64,000 nt of DNA, from contig CAWIVJ010000007.1 of the NCBI GenBank assembly GCA_963839525.1, forward strand, positions 248,001-312,000, given 5' to 3'. Source of the stretch: CAWIVJ01 sp963839525 (lineage in GTDB: Bacteria > Cyanobacteriota > Vampirovibrionia > Gastranaerophilales > Gastranaerophilaceae). This document shows, one piece after another, positions 27,423 to 36,286 of this stretch. How positions within the stretch are numbered: the first letter of the stretch is position 1; every line of letters begins with the position of its first letter. The notes below the pieces were generated by a model that did not search any database, had not been told where the DNA came from, and worked only from the letters and a program-made list of their open reading frames with translations. The position numbers and the translations under genes are program-made.

Positions 27423-28562
27423 CTAATTTCCGCCAACAAATTTCTCGGTAGGCATTATAATATTATATGTTGTTCCCTGCATGGGTTCTGAATCTGCCCA
27501 AATAGCTCCCTTAAGGTGTCTTACAAGATTTTTTGAGGTAGCAAGGGCAATCGAGCGAACAATATTCTTTTTATTCGTCTTATCCAGCTGAGCATAAGGT
27601 TCAAAAATAGCGTTTGAATCGCTTTCGGCAATTCCTGCTCCTGTATCAGAAATGGTAATCATTAAATAAGACTTTTCATTAAATTCTTCAGCCATATCAA
27701 GACTTTGCTGGGAAACAATTTCTGAATCGGGGTGGCAAATCTTTATATTTATAGAGCCTATATCCGTTGAACTTATTGAAGTTTCTAAAATATTTTGCAA
27801 AATAACTTTGAATGCACTTTCATCCGAAAAAATCGTCTTTTTAATAATTTCGTTAGCATCAAAAGATACACTTAAGTTTTTAGCATTTATTTGTTGTTCA
27901 TATTCTTTTAACAAAGTTTGAACTGAGTTTACTATATCAAAAATTTGAAAATCATATTCAAATAAACCCGATTCTGTTTTAGATAATTCAATAATTTTAC
28001 TCAATAAATAAAGAATTTCATTAGAATTTTTATTGATTATTTTAACATATTTTTCTTGCTTTTCGCTCATTTTACCGCCAAGTCCATCCATCATGGCTTG
28101 CGAAAAACCTATTATAGACTGAATAGGTGACTTTAATTCGTTAGAAAGTTTTACAAGAAAAGTGTTTTTATCCTTATTAACCTTTTTAGAGCTCTCATGT
28201 TCAACAAGAATACTTGTAACCGTTTTATAGCTCTGGGTAACATCTCTGAGTGAAACTACAAAACAATCATCAACAAATTTTGCGGTTATTTCAAAATAAG
28301 AATCTTTACCCGTAGCTGACTTAAAACGACCGATAACAGACTTAAAACTTTCGGCAGCCTGCTTTACTAAATTTAACCCGCTTTCAATAATCTCATTAAT
28401 GTTTAATTTAAGTACTTCACCTTTATTTATTTTAAAAAAAACAGGAACTAAATCATTAATCCATTCAATTTTACCGCTGCTATTAACAAGCATAACACCA
28501 TCAGGAATCGACGATAAAATATCAATATCTTTAGCTTTATGTAAAAAGCTTTTAAAAACCAT
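27423..28562 (-). CDS. PAS-sensor histidine-kinase-like protein without phospho-acceptor His
   Basis: 379 residues. PAS domain (about 15-110, IPDGVMLVNSSGKIEWIN), dimerisation helices with LSNELKSPIQSIIGF at about 144, and an ATPase domain with ISDTGAGI and FEPYAQ. In active kinases the helix reads SHELRTP; here the His codon is AAC (Asn). The G2 box is also degraded (RSIALATSK rather than GTGLGLAIxK). It is probably a pseudokinase that binds ligand or a partner kinase rather than phosphorylating itself. Downstream of rpsA with a terminator between. Confidence 0.85.
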   Translation of the reverse strand: MVFKSFLHKAKDIDILSSIPDGVMLVNSSGKIEWINDLVPVFFKINKGEVLKLNINEIIESGLNLVKQAAESFKSVIGRFKSATGKDSYFEITAKFVDDCFVVSLRDVTQSYKTVTSILVEHESSKKVNKDKNTFLVKLSNELKSPIQSIIGFSQAMMDGLGGKMSEKQEKYVKIINKNSNEILYLLSKIIELSKTESGLFEYDFQIFDIVNSVQTLLKEYEQQINAKNLSVSFDANEIIKKTIFSDESAFKVILQNILETSISSTDIGSINIKICHPDSEIVSQQSLDMAEEFNEKSYLMITISDTGAGIAESDSNAIFEPYAQLDKTNKKNIVRSIALATSKNLVRHLKGAIWADSEPMQGTTYNIIMPTEKFVGGN

Positions 28563-28669
28563 TCTTTATTCCTTATAATAAACTAACGTAAGATATTTTA
28601 ACATAAAAAAATGTGTTTCTGTATACATCATAATAAGTATTTAGGTAAAAAGCAAACAAAAAATAAATA

Positions 28670-28711
28670 CTAAAAGGGTATGGAAAATTAAAAAAACCAT
28701 ACCTCTTTTAG
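28670..28711 (-). terminator. terminator after rpsA, usable on both strands
   Basis: CTAAAAG plus GGTATGG pair with CCATACC plus CTTTTAG across an A/T-rich loop, with T runs on both sides. It ends the fabI-rpsA row. Confidence 0.7.
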
Positions 28712-28728
28712 CTAAATTTTATAAAATT

Positions 28729-29796
28729 CTATATATCAATATCTTTAGTACTTAGTGCTATTCTATGTTCTTGAGGAGTGAATTTTTTGATTAATACATC
28801 TATTTCATCACCTACTTTGAAAACATTGAAAGGATTAACATTTTCTCCACGGATTTCTGAAGCCGGTAAAAGAGCCTCAACCCCAGGGAATATATTTACA
28901 AAAACACCAAAGCTTGTTATTTTATTAACTGTTCCTTTGATTATTTCACCTTCTTTGAATTTCCCTTCAATCTGCCGCCATGGATTTTCACCCATTCTTT
29001 TCAAGCTTAAACTGATACGTTTTAATTCATTATCAATTTTAATAATTTTGACTTCAATTTTTGCACCAAGAGTAATTACATCCGAAGGATGTTTAATTCT
29101 CTGCCATGAAATTTCAGAAATAGGCAATAAACCATCAATTCCGTTAATATCAACAAAAGCACCGAAATCAGCAATTCTTACAACTTCACCCGCTACAACC
29201 TGATCTTCAGAAAGTTCTGAAAGAACATTATCAACTACTTGATCTCTTTGCTCTGCTACAGCCTGTCTTTGAGAAAGAATCAATTTATTTTTCTTAGGAT
29301 CAGCTTCAAGGACTTTGACTTCAATTTTTTGATTAATCAAACCTTCAAAAGGAAGCCCTGTTCTGAGTTGACTTGAAGGAATAAAACCTTTTAAATCAGC
29401 AACATCAACTAAAACACCCCCTTTAACAAGAGAAACAACCTTTGCAAGAATTGTATCGCCTGATGTTTTAGCATCATTTAATTGCATCCAAGCTTGAGCA
29501 CAAGCAATTCTCTTCAATGATAAAACCATAGGCTCATCATCATTTTCTTCCTTTAAAACATAAAAATCTTTTTCGTCTCCTATTTCTAAAGCTTCTTTTT
29601 CGTTTGCTCCTCCGGGAATTTCATGTTCAGGCAATATTGCTTCTGTTTTTATGCCTTTAATACTTACAAGATAACTTTCTTTATCTTTTCTTATTACAAT
29701 ACCTTCAACAATATCCGCAACACTATACGGTTTTGTAAAAGATTCTTCTAATAAATTTTCAAATTCATCTAGTTTTGTTTTTTCTGCTATTGTCAT
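28729..29796 (-). CDS. rpsA: 30S ribosomal protein S1
   Basis: 355 residues with four S1 (OB-fold) domains at about 20-95, 105-170, 190-262 and 275-350; the third and fourth are the most canonical (GEVVRIADFGAFVDI, GTVNKITSFGVFVNI). Short four-domain S1 is usual in cyanobacteria-like and Gram-positive lineages rather than the six-domain E. coli form. It binds mRNA on the 30S subunit. Its ATG follows the ispH stop by one base and the site AAAGGAGG lies within the end of ispH, so the two are coupled. Confidence 0.92.
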   Translation of the reverse strand: MTIAEKTKLDEFENLLEESFTKPYSVADIVEGIVIRKDKESYLVSIKGIKTEAILPEHEIPGGANEKEALEIGDEKDFYVLKEENDDEPMVLSLKRIACAQAWMQLNDAKTSGDTILAKVVSLVKGGVLVDVADLKGFIPSSQLRTGLPFEGLINQKIEVKVLEADPKKNKLILSQRQAVAEQRDQVVDNVLSELSEDQVVAGEVVRIADFGAFVDINGIDGLLPISEISWQRIKHPSDVITLGAKIEVKIIKIDNELKRISLSLKRMGENPWRQIEGKFKEGEIIKGTVNKITSFGVFVNIFPGVEALLPASEIRGENVNPFNVFKVGDEIDVLIKKFTPQEHRIALSTKDIDI

Positions 29797-29797
29797 T

Positions 29798-30664
29798 TTA
29801 GCCTCCTTTTAATTTATTTATGACATTTTTAATAATATTCTCAGGTGTTGATGCTCCTGCCGTAATAGCAATATTTTTTGCATCATGAACAACATTTTCA
29901 TAATTAACCAGCTCCTTATCATCTTCGATATGGATAGTTTTCGTAATACCCTTAAGTATCTCCGCCAAGTGGGTTGTGTTTGCACTTTTTTTAGACCCTA
30001 CAACAATCATTAAGTCAGCCTCCGAAGCTAACTCTTTTGCTTCGTTTTGTCTTAAGTTAGTACTTGAACAAATAGTATTAGCAATTGTAAGCTCTTTTGA
30101 TATTGAAGTTAAATACTCAACAATAGGATTTAATGTAGTAATTCGCTGAGTTGTTTGAACAACAATACCTACTTTTTTATGATCTTTAATTTTTTGCTCA
30201 ATTTCTTTTAACTGAGAGACCTCGCTTGCAACAAAAATATCAGAACCAAAAAGCTGGGCGCTTGCTTTTATTGCAACAACTTCAGGGTGTTCCGCTTTGC
30301 CGACAATCACTAAAAAATAACCCTCTTGAATAAGTTCAATAGCTTTTTGCTGAACTTTTTTAACATCGGGGCAAGTCAAGTCAAACAGCTCAAAGCCGGC
30401 ATTTGTAATTTGTTCAAAAATTTCAGGCGAAGCTCCATGGCTTCTTATAACACAAATTCCATTTCCTCTTTCAGGTAATTCCGTGATAGTCTTAATTCCT
30501 AAATCTTCAAGTTCTTTTATAACATGGGAATTATGGATGAGTTCCCCAAAAACAAACACATCCTTATCAGGATTTTTAGTTTTTAATTTTTTAACTGTTT
30601 CTACGGCTCTTTTAACACCGTAACAAAATCCCGAATGTTTGGCCAGTTTTATATTTTTTAACAA
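29798..30664 (-). CDS. ispH: 4-hydroxy-3-methylbut-2-enyl diphosphate reductase IspH
   Basis: 288 residues. The three cluster Cys lie in HSGFCYGVKRA, LTCPDVKK and NTICSSTNLRQ; GELIHNSHV, IRSHGASPE and TAGASTPENII match the family. It makes IPP and DMAPP in the last step of the MEP pathway using a 4Fe-4S cluster. One base separates it from rpsA; ispH and S1 are fused in some Clostridia, but here they are separate and in different frames. Confidence 0.97.
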   Translation of the reverse strand: MLKNIKLAKHSGFCYGVKRAVETVKKLKTKNPDKDVFVFGELIHNSHVIKELEDLGIKTITELPERGNGICVIRSHGASPEIFEQITNAGFELFDLTCPDVKKVQQKAIELIQEGYFLVIVGKAEHPEVVAIKASAQLFGSDIFVASEVSQLKEIEQKIKDHKKVGIVVQTTQRITTLNPIVEYLTSISKELTIANTICSSTNLRQNEAKELASEADLMIVVGSKKSANTTHLAEILKGITKTIHIEDDKELVNYENVVHDAKNIAITAGASTPENIIKNVINKLKGG

Positions 30665-30777
30665 TGAAAAAATCTTCTTTCGTTTGGACTAGTGATAAAA
30701 TCACCGTATTCACATTAAAGCATAAAAATATTAAAAAACAACCCTGAAATATAAGATAAAATAAATATCTATACAAA

Positions 30778-31812
30778 CTAAAATTGTCTTAAAAATCTTA
30801 TATCATTGTTAAAAAATAATCTTATATCATCAATTGCATATTTCAGCATTGTAAGTCTTTCTACACCTATACCAAAAGCAAATCCTGTGTATATTTCAGG
30901 ATCAATACCGCAATTTTTTAAAACATTTATGTCAACAACACCCGAACCTAAAATTTCAAGCCACCCTGTATGAGAGCAAGTTCTGCAGCCTTTTCCTTCA
31001 CAAATTATACATTGAACATCAATTTCTGCACTGGGCTCTGTAAAAGGGAAAAAACTGCTTCTGAATCTTGTAACTCTGCTTGAACCAAAATAAAGCCTGA
31101 TAAATTCATTCAAAACACCTTTTAAATCGCCGAAAGTTATATCTTTATCAACATATAACCCTTCAATTTGGTGAAAAAAGTTATTTTTTCTTGCGTTAAC
31201 AGCTTCACTGCGATAAACTCTTCCCGGTGAAATAATTCTTACCGGTGGCTTATGTTCTTCCATCTCTCTTACCTGTGCATTTGATGTTTGACTTCTTAAA
31301 ACAATATTCGGTGCAATTTTTGTATAAAAAGTATCTTGCATGTCTCTTGCCGGATGATCCGGTGCAAAATTTAACATATCGAAATTAAAATATTCCGTTT
31401 CAACTTCAGGAGAATTTTTTGAATTCACAAGCGAAAAACCAAGAGTTTGAAAAATTGAGATTATTTCATTTATTGTTGCGGTTAAAGGGTGAACCTTACC
31501 TTGAGGAATATATTTACCCGTTAAAGTAATATCAATTTTCTCTTTTTGTAGTTTTTCATCTAATTCTTTTCTATAAATGGAATCAAATTTCTCATTAATT
31601 AATTGTTCTAATTTTTGAGTAATTTCATTTGCAAAAGCTCCTATAATTCTTTTATCTTCATCAGAAAGATCTTTTAAATTTTTTTTAATTGAATTTAATT
31701 CACCTTTTCTGCTTAAATATCTTAGCTTGATATTTTCTATATCATCTGAAGATATTGCTTTTTCAATATCCGCTGAAGCATCATTAAATATTTTCTCTAA
31801 CTGTTGTTTCAT
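30778..31812 (-). CDS. pheS: phenylalanyl-tRNA synthetase alpha subunit
   Basis: 344 residues. N-terminal coiled coil (1-85), then the class II core with motif 2 around SPGRVYRSEAVNARKNNFFH, QIEGLYVDKDITFGDLKG, a CIICEGKGCRTC knuckle, and motif 3 GFAFGIGVERLTMLKYAIDD. It charges tRNA-Phe together with PheT. pheT does not follow as it does in many genomes; it is not in this window. Part of the minus-strand row between the MBL gene and ispH. Confidence 0.97.
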   Translation of the reverse strand: MKQQLEKIFNDASADIEKAISSDDIENIKLRYLSRKGELNSIKKNLKDLSDEDKRIIGAFANEITQKLEQLINEKFDSIYRKELDEKLQKEKIDITLTGKYIPQGKVHPLTATINEIISIFQTLGFSLVNSKNSPEVETEYFNFDMLNFAPDHPARDMQDTFYTKIAPNIVLRSQTSNAQVREMEEHKPPVRIISPGRVYRSEAVNARKNNFFHQIEGLYVDKDITFGDLKGVLNEFIRLYFGSSRVTRFRSSFFPFTEPSAEIDVQCIICEGKGCRTCSHTGWLEILGSGVVDINVLKNCGIDPEIYTGFAFGIGVERLTMLKYAIDDIRLFFNNDIRFLRQF

Positions 31813-31871
31813 TTTCTGCCTTTCCGTTGTTCTCTTATTAAAGAGAAGTTTAGTATAAGATATAACTCTTT

Positions 31872-32501
31872 TTATTGAAACCTGTTATTAACTTTTTCAT
31901 GCCCGATTGTACTTTCCCATCCATGACCCGGATAAACTTTGGTACTTTCTTCAAGAGTAAAAAGTTTTTCTTTAATACTTGCTTTAATTTGACTAAAACT
32001 TCCCCCGGGTAAATCTGTTCTTCCAACTGATTCATAAAACAAAGTATCACCTGTAAAAACTTTATCTCCAAGCAGATAACAAACACAGCCTCTGGAATGC
32101 CCAGGCGTATGAATAACTTTAATTTTATTTTTACCAAATTCTATTAAATCGTTTTCTTTAACAAATCCATCTACTTGTTGTACCTCAAACTCCCCGAGAC
32201 CAAACCTTGTAGTATATTCATTCATTTTATCTAAAATAATTTTATCTTCTTCATGTATTAAAACTTCACAATTATATTTAGCTTTAAATGAATTTATACC
32301 GAGAACATGGTCAAAATGTCCATGCGTGATTAAAATGTATTTTAAATTTGCACCATATTTTTTTAATGTATCATCTATTTCTTTGCAATCCTGAGTACAA
32401 TCAATTAATACTGCTTCTTTTGAACCATTTACCTCTTCTTCATCAATAAGCAGGTAATTATTAGCTTCTATAGGACCTAACGTAAACTTTTTTAAAATCA
32501 T
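31872..32501 (-). CDS. metallo-beta-lactamase fold hydrolase (glyoxalase II-like)
   Basis: 209 residues with THGHFDHVLG (the HxHxDH metal site), HTPGHSRGCVCYLLGDKVFTG (third His and bridging Asp) and VYPGHGWESTIG (last His). Size and motifs fit the small glyoxalase II-like hydrolases, for which a thioester substrate is a guess. Its start overlaps the kdsA stop (ATGA), so it is coupled to kdsA. Confidence 0.88.
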   Translation of the reverse strand: MILKKFTLGPIEANNYLLIDEEEVNGSKEAVLIDCTQDCKEIDDTLKKYGANLKYILITHGHFDHVLGINSFKAKYNCEVLIHEEDKIILDKMNEYTTRFGLGEFEVQQVDGFVKENDLIEFGKNKIKVIHTPGHSRGCVCYLLGDKVFTGDTLFYESVGRTDLPGGSFSQIKASIKEKLFTLEESTKVYPGHGWESTIGHEKVNNRFQ

Positions 32502-33319
32502 TTTACTATCTCAAAAATTTCCTTACAAACTTTAAATAAATTTTCAGCATCAGCCAACGGAATCATATTAGGACCGTCGCAAAGTGCTTTATTAGGATTA
32601 GGGTGAACTTCAAAGAAAAGTCCGTTACATCCTGCAGCAATCGCCGATTTTGCTAAAACCGGTACAAACCTGCGCTCACCATCAGAACATTCTCCGTTTG
32701 CACCGGGCAGCTGAACACTGTGCGTAGCATCAAAAATTACAGGATAAGCTGTCTCTTGCATAATAGGAATTGCTCTAAAATCTGATACTAAATTATTATA
32801 CCCGAACATTACACCTCTATCCGTTAATAAAATGTTAGAATTTCCTGAATCTTCAACTTTTTTTACAAGAGATTTCATCTGCTCCGGTGCAAGAAATTGA
32901 CCTTTTTTTATATTTACAATTTTTCCTGTCTTCGCCGCTGAAACAAGCAAATCTGTTTGACGGCATAAAAAAGCAGGTATTTGAATAATATCAGCAACCT
33001 TAGCGGCAATTTCAGCTTGTTCGGGCAAATGGATATCCGTTACAATAGGAACATCAAACTCTTTCTTAATTTTATCAAGTACCTCAATACCTTTTTCAAT
33101 GCCGGGACCTCTGTAGGAATTTATTGATGAACGATTTGCCTTATCAAAAGAAGATTTAAAAACAAAATTTATATCTAATTTTTTAGTAATCTCTTTTAAT
33201 CTCTGTGCTGTTTCTGCAAGAATGTTATAATTTTCTATAACACATGGACCCGCAAAGATAGTAAGCTTATCTCCACCGATTTCAAAATGCTTTAATTTTA
33301 TTTTTTTAACTTCTATCAT
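32498..33319 (-). CDS. kdsA: 3-deoxy-8-phosphooctulonate synthase KdsA
   Basis: 273 residues. Family blocks: IFAGPCVIEN, FKSSFDKANRSSINSYRGPG, PIVTDIH, QIPAFLCRQTDLL, NIKKGQFLAPEQM, LTDRGVMFGYNNLV, FDATHSVQLPGANGECSDGE, and FFEVHPNPNKALCDGPN. It condenses PEP and arabinose-5-phosphate into Kdo-8-phosphate for lipopolysaccharide inner core. This is strong evidence for an outer membrane with Kdo. It lies 20 bp after fabI and overlaps the MBL gene by 4 bp. Confidence 0.97.
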   Translation of the reverse strand: MIEVKKIKLKHFEIGGDKLTIFAGPCVIENYNILAETAQRLKEITKKLDINFVFKSSFDKANRSSINSYRGPGIEKGIEVLDKIKKEFDVPIVTDIHLPEQAEIAAKVADIIQIPAFLCRQTDLLVSAAKTGKIVNIKKGQFLAPEQMKSLVKKVEDSGNSNILLTDRGVMFGYNNLVSDFRAIPIMQETAYPVIFDATHSVQLPGANGECSDGERRFVPVLAKSAIAAGCNGLFFEVHPNPNKALCDGPNMIPLADAENLFKVCKEIFEIVK

Positions 33320-33338
33320 AAAAATATCATATCAAAAT

Positions 33339-34154
33339 TTATACAACAGCCTGACGGGTCTCTGAAATAATCTGCATTTCTTCGCCTGATGCATAAACAG
33401 CATGGCATCCGCAATCTACGAATAAAATTTGTCCGGTTGTTCCTGAAGATAGATCAGAAGCTAAATAAATTCCGGCTCTGCCAATATCTTCTAAAGTAAC
33501 GTTTCGTTTTAAAGGAGCTTTTACAATTGCAGCTTTAAGCATTTTATCAAACCCTGAAATACCTTTTGCAGCAAGAGTTTTAACTGCACCAGCAGAAATA
33601 GCGTTAACTCTGATTCCAAACTTACCTAAATCAGTAGCCAAATATCTTACGCTTGATTCAAGAGCTGCTTTTGCAACACCCATTACATTGTAATTGGCAA
33701 CAACATATTCTGAACCAAGATAAGTAAGGGCAAATATTGACCCTCCTTCTTTCATAACAGGTTGAGCATTTCTTGCAATTGAAATAAGCGAGTAAGCACT
33801 AACACCCAATGCTAAGTCCCAGCCTTCTTTTGATGTATTAATGAATTCACCTTGTAAATCCTCTTTATTAGCAAAAGCAACAGCATGAACAACAAAATCA
33901 ATTTTGCCGTAAACTTTTTCACATTCTGCAAAAACTTTTTTGATGTCTTCCTCTTTTGTAACATCGCATTCCATAATAATTTTAGCATTCATTTCTTCGG
34001 CAATCGGTCTTACTCTGCCTTCCATTACCTCATTTACATATGTAAAAGCAATTTCAGCTCCGGCTTTATTAAGTTCGCTGGCAATACCGTAAGCAATTCC
34101 TCTTTGGTTAGAAACACCAAAAATAACGCCTTTTTTACCTTCCATTAAATTCAT
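33339..34154 (-). CDS. fabI: enoyl-ACP reductase (NADH) FabI
   Basis: 271 residues, SDR fold. NADH site GVSNQRGIAYGIAS; catalytic Tyr pair with LTYLGSEYVVANYNVMGVAK (Tyr-x6-Lys). C-terminus FDKMLKAAIVKAPLKRNVTL then SGTTGQILFVDCGCHAV. It performs the last reduction of fatty-acid elongation. AGGA 8 nt before ATG 34154. First gene of the row fabI-kdsA-MBL-pheS-ispH-rpsA, putting membrane lipid, LPS, isoprenoid and translation genes together. Confidence 0.96.
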   Translation of the reverse strand: MNLMEGKKGVIFGVSNQRGIAYGIASELNKAGAEIAFTYVNEVMEGRVRPIAEEMNAKIIMECDVTKEEDIKKVFAECEKVYGKIDFVVHAVAFANKEDLQGEFINTSKEGWDLALGVSAYSLISIARNAQPVMKEGGSIFALTYLGSEYVVANYNVMGVAKAALESSVRYLATDLGKFGIRVNAISAGAVKTLAAKGISGFDKMLKAAIVKAPLKRNVTLEDIGRAGIYLASDLSSGTTGQILFVDCGCHAVYASGEEMQIISETRQAVV

Positions 34155-34207
34155 AAAAATTTCCTCGCTCTTTGTAATTTCAAGTTAATATTATCAAAAA
34201 CAAATTT

Positions 34208-35179
34208 TTAAGTCAAAGTATTAAAATTAAAGTTTTTTAGAATTCTTAAATGGTTTTTTATTTCCTCTATAGCAGGAATATTAGGAAATTTTCTTATAAG
34301 TTGCTCAAAAACTTTAATTGCTTTATCTTTCTCTCCCATTTTTTCGTAAGCGTAAGCAAGATTCGAATATACTTTATAGTCTCCTTCCGGCTTTAATTTT
34401 AAAGCATTTTCATAATAATTAACGGCTTCTTCTATTTCATCACGGCAATAATAAACCAACCCCATTTGATTATTTGCTTCATATGACTGAGGATTTTTCT
34501 CAAGTGCTTTTTGGCAAAAATTAAGCGAATTTTCCCATTCCCCTTTTTTAGCATAACAAATAGATTTTGAAATGTAAGCATCAAAATAATTTTCATCTTT
34601 TTCAATTATTCCGGAATACATTTCAATCGCTGCATCAACGTAAGTAAAATCTCTGCTTAAAGAATTTTTCGTCTCAAAGACTTTTGCTATTTTGCTATAT
34701 AAATACATACCATTTTTTTCAAATTTAAATATTCTTTCTGCAAAATCAAGAGCTTTTTGCATTTCATTATTGCTTAAATAAGCTAAAGTAAGCGATTTTA
34801 CACTGTCTTCTTCCATATTTATTTCAACACTTTTTTCAAAAAATTCTACGGACTTAGAATAGTTTTTCTTTATGTAGTAAACCAGAGCAATATTATACAA
34901 CCCGTCATAGTCATCAGGATTAAGCTCCAAGAATTTTTTATAAGCTGCAATTGCTTTATTGTAATCATTAACAGAATGATAACAAAGCCCAAGATTATAA
35001 TAAACCTGAGGTTTAACATCTGTTTGTTCAAGCGCCTCTTTAAAAAGTTTTATTGCTTTTTCGTAATTTTTTTTATCATAAGCATCTATTCCTGAATTAT
35101 AAAAGAATTCAAACGTCTTAGCATCCGAAAAGTTAAACTTATCACTTATATATTCTTTAAATTCATTTATTTTACCCAT
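34208..35179 (-). CDS. TPR-repeat protein
   Basis: 323 residues made of tetratricopeptide repeats, about eight, with typical spacing (FYNSGIDAYDKKNYEKAIKL, VYYNLGLCYHSVNDYNKAIA, GLYNIALVYYIKKNYSKSVE, EANNQMGLVYYCRDEIEEAV). No signal peptide and no enzyme domain; a cytoplasmic protein-binding role is expected. Divergent from ruvA; a TATAAT on its strand lies 11 nt before its ATG with no ribosome binding site. Confidence 0.88.
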   Translation of the reverse strand: MGKINEFKEYISDKFNFSDAKTFEFFYNSGIDAYDKKNYEKAIKLFKEALEQTDVKPQVYYNLGLCYHSVNDYNKAIAAYKKFLELNPDDYDGLYNIALVYYIKKNYSKSVEFFEKSVEINMEEDSVKSLTLAYLSNNEMQKALDFAERIFKFEKNGMYLYSKIAKVFETKNSLSRDFTYVDAAIEMYSGIIEKDENYFDAYISKSICYAKKGEWENSLNFCQKALEKNPQSYEANNQMGLVYYCRDEIEEAVNYYENALKLKPEGDYKVYSNLAYAYEKMGEKDKAIKVFEQLIRKFPNIPAIEEIKNHLRILKNFNFNTLT

Positions 35180-35227
35180 ATTGTTATTGTATTATAATAA
35201 AATAAAAAAGTGAATAGAAAGGAAGCA

Positions 35228-35842
35228 ATGTTTGATTATATAAAAGGCCAATTAGCATTTAAGGGAATGAATAATTTTTCATTAACAATCGATGTTAATG
35301 GCATAGGATATTTAATTCAGACTACATCGCGGGATTTTTCCAAACTCGGCGCAATAGGTTCTGGAATAAAAATTTATACGGTTTTGCTACATCGAGAAGA
35401 CAGCATGTCTTTATGCGGGTTTTTACAAAAGGAAGACAGAGATATTTTTAAAATTTTAACTTCTGTTTCAGGTGTAGGACCAAAAATGGCCCTTATGCTA
35501 CTAGATGAATTTGAATCTTATGAACTGATTTCTCTTGTAATAAAAGGTGAATTTAAGGAATTGACCAGAGCAAAAGGCGTTGGTCCTAAACTTGCACAAA
35601 AAATTATTCTTGAATTAAAAGATAAATTAATTAATCTTCAAAACACTTTGCCTGTAACTCTTTCCGGCGACATTGAAGTAAAAGACGAACAAGCCATTCA
35701 AGACGCTCAAACTGTTTTAATTTCACTGGGATACGAACGTGAAGAAATTAAAACAGCTGTTTCCAAAGCCATGACTTTTGTAAAAAATACTGATAATGCC
35801 GAAGATATTTTAAAAGAGACCCTAAAAATTCTGTCTTTGTAA
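35228..35842 (+). CDS. ruvA: Holliday junction branch-migration protein RuvA
   Basis: 204 residues from ATG 35228, chosen because AGAAAGGAAG lies just upstream and the protein then begins MFDYIKGQLAFKG. OB-fold domain I, then two helix-hairpin-helix motifs (TSVSGVGPKMALMLL, TRAKGVGPKLAQKIILELK), and a C-terminal RuvB-binding three-helix domain (DAQTVLISLGYEREEI). ruvB and ruvC are not nearby. Confidence 0.96.
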   Translation: MFDYIKGQLAFKGMNNFSLTIDVNGIGYLIQTTSRDFSKLGAIGSGIKIYTVLLHREDSMSLCGFLQKEDRDIFKILTSVSGVGPKMALMLLDEFESYELISLVIKGEFKELTRAKGVGPKLAQKIILELKDKLINLQNTLPVTLSGDIEVKDEQAIQDAQTVLISLGYEREEIKTAVSKAMTFVKNTDNAEDILKETLKILSL

Positions 35843-35882
35843 CTTGATTTTTAGTAATTTGAAAATGAATATTTTACAGAGT

Positions 35883-36221
35883 TTATACTTCCTGCCATTT
35901 TTTCGGGTCAAACTTTATATCTTTAACATTTAAATACAAAGACTTTAAATATGGCTGAAGTTTTTCCAAAATTTGCTTTTTTTGAAGTAAAAGTTCTTGA
36001 GCAACCACAGAGCTATCGCAAGCAATAATGAGAACTCCTCCGCTCATCATAGAATAAGGTTTGGACTTTTGAGAAAATTTCTTGCCAACAATTTTATCCC
36101 AAAAATTGTACAGATTATTTCTTGTAACCGCTCTTTTAAGCTCTTTTGAGGATAGCATTTTTTCTATTATGCTTTGCGTATCTTCAAAATCAGTATATAA
36201 AATTTTCTTTTTAGCTTCCAA
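35883..36221 (-). CDS. DUF721 / DciA-like protein
   Basis: 112 residues starting from TTG 36221 (weak GAGAAG upstream). The pattern WDKIVGKKFSQKSKPYSMMS, GGVLIIACDSSVVAQELLLQ, KKQILEKLQPYL is that of DUF721 proteins, which include DciA, the ancestral loader of replicative helicase DnaB. It lacks the longer DciA tail, so helicase loading is probable but not certain. Convergent with ruvA and divergent from the nrnA-type gene. Confidence 0.75.
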   Translation of the reverse strand: MEAKKKILYTDFEDTQSIIEKMLSSKELKRAVTRNNLYNFWDKIVGKKFSQKSKPYSMMSGGVLIIACDSSVVAQELLLQKKQILEKLQPYLKSLYLNVKDIKFDPKKWQEV

Positions 36222-36286
36222 TTCTATCTTCTCACTTTTTTGTGTTAAACTTGTGTAATCATTATAACATTATTAACTGGATAAAA

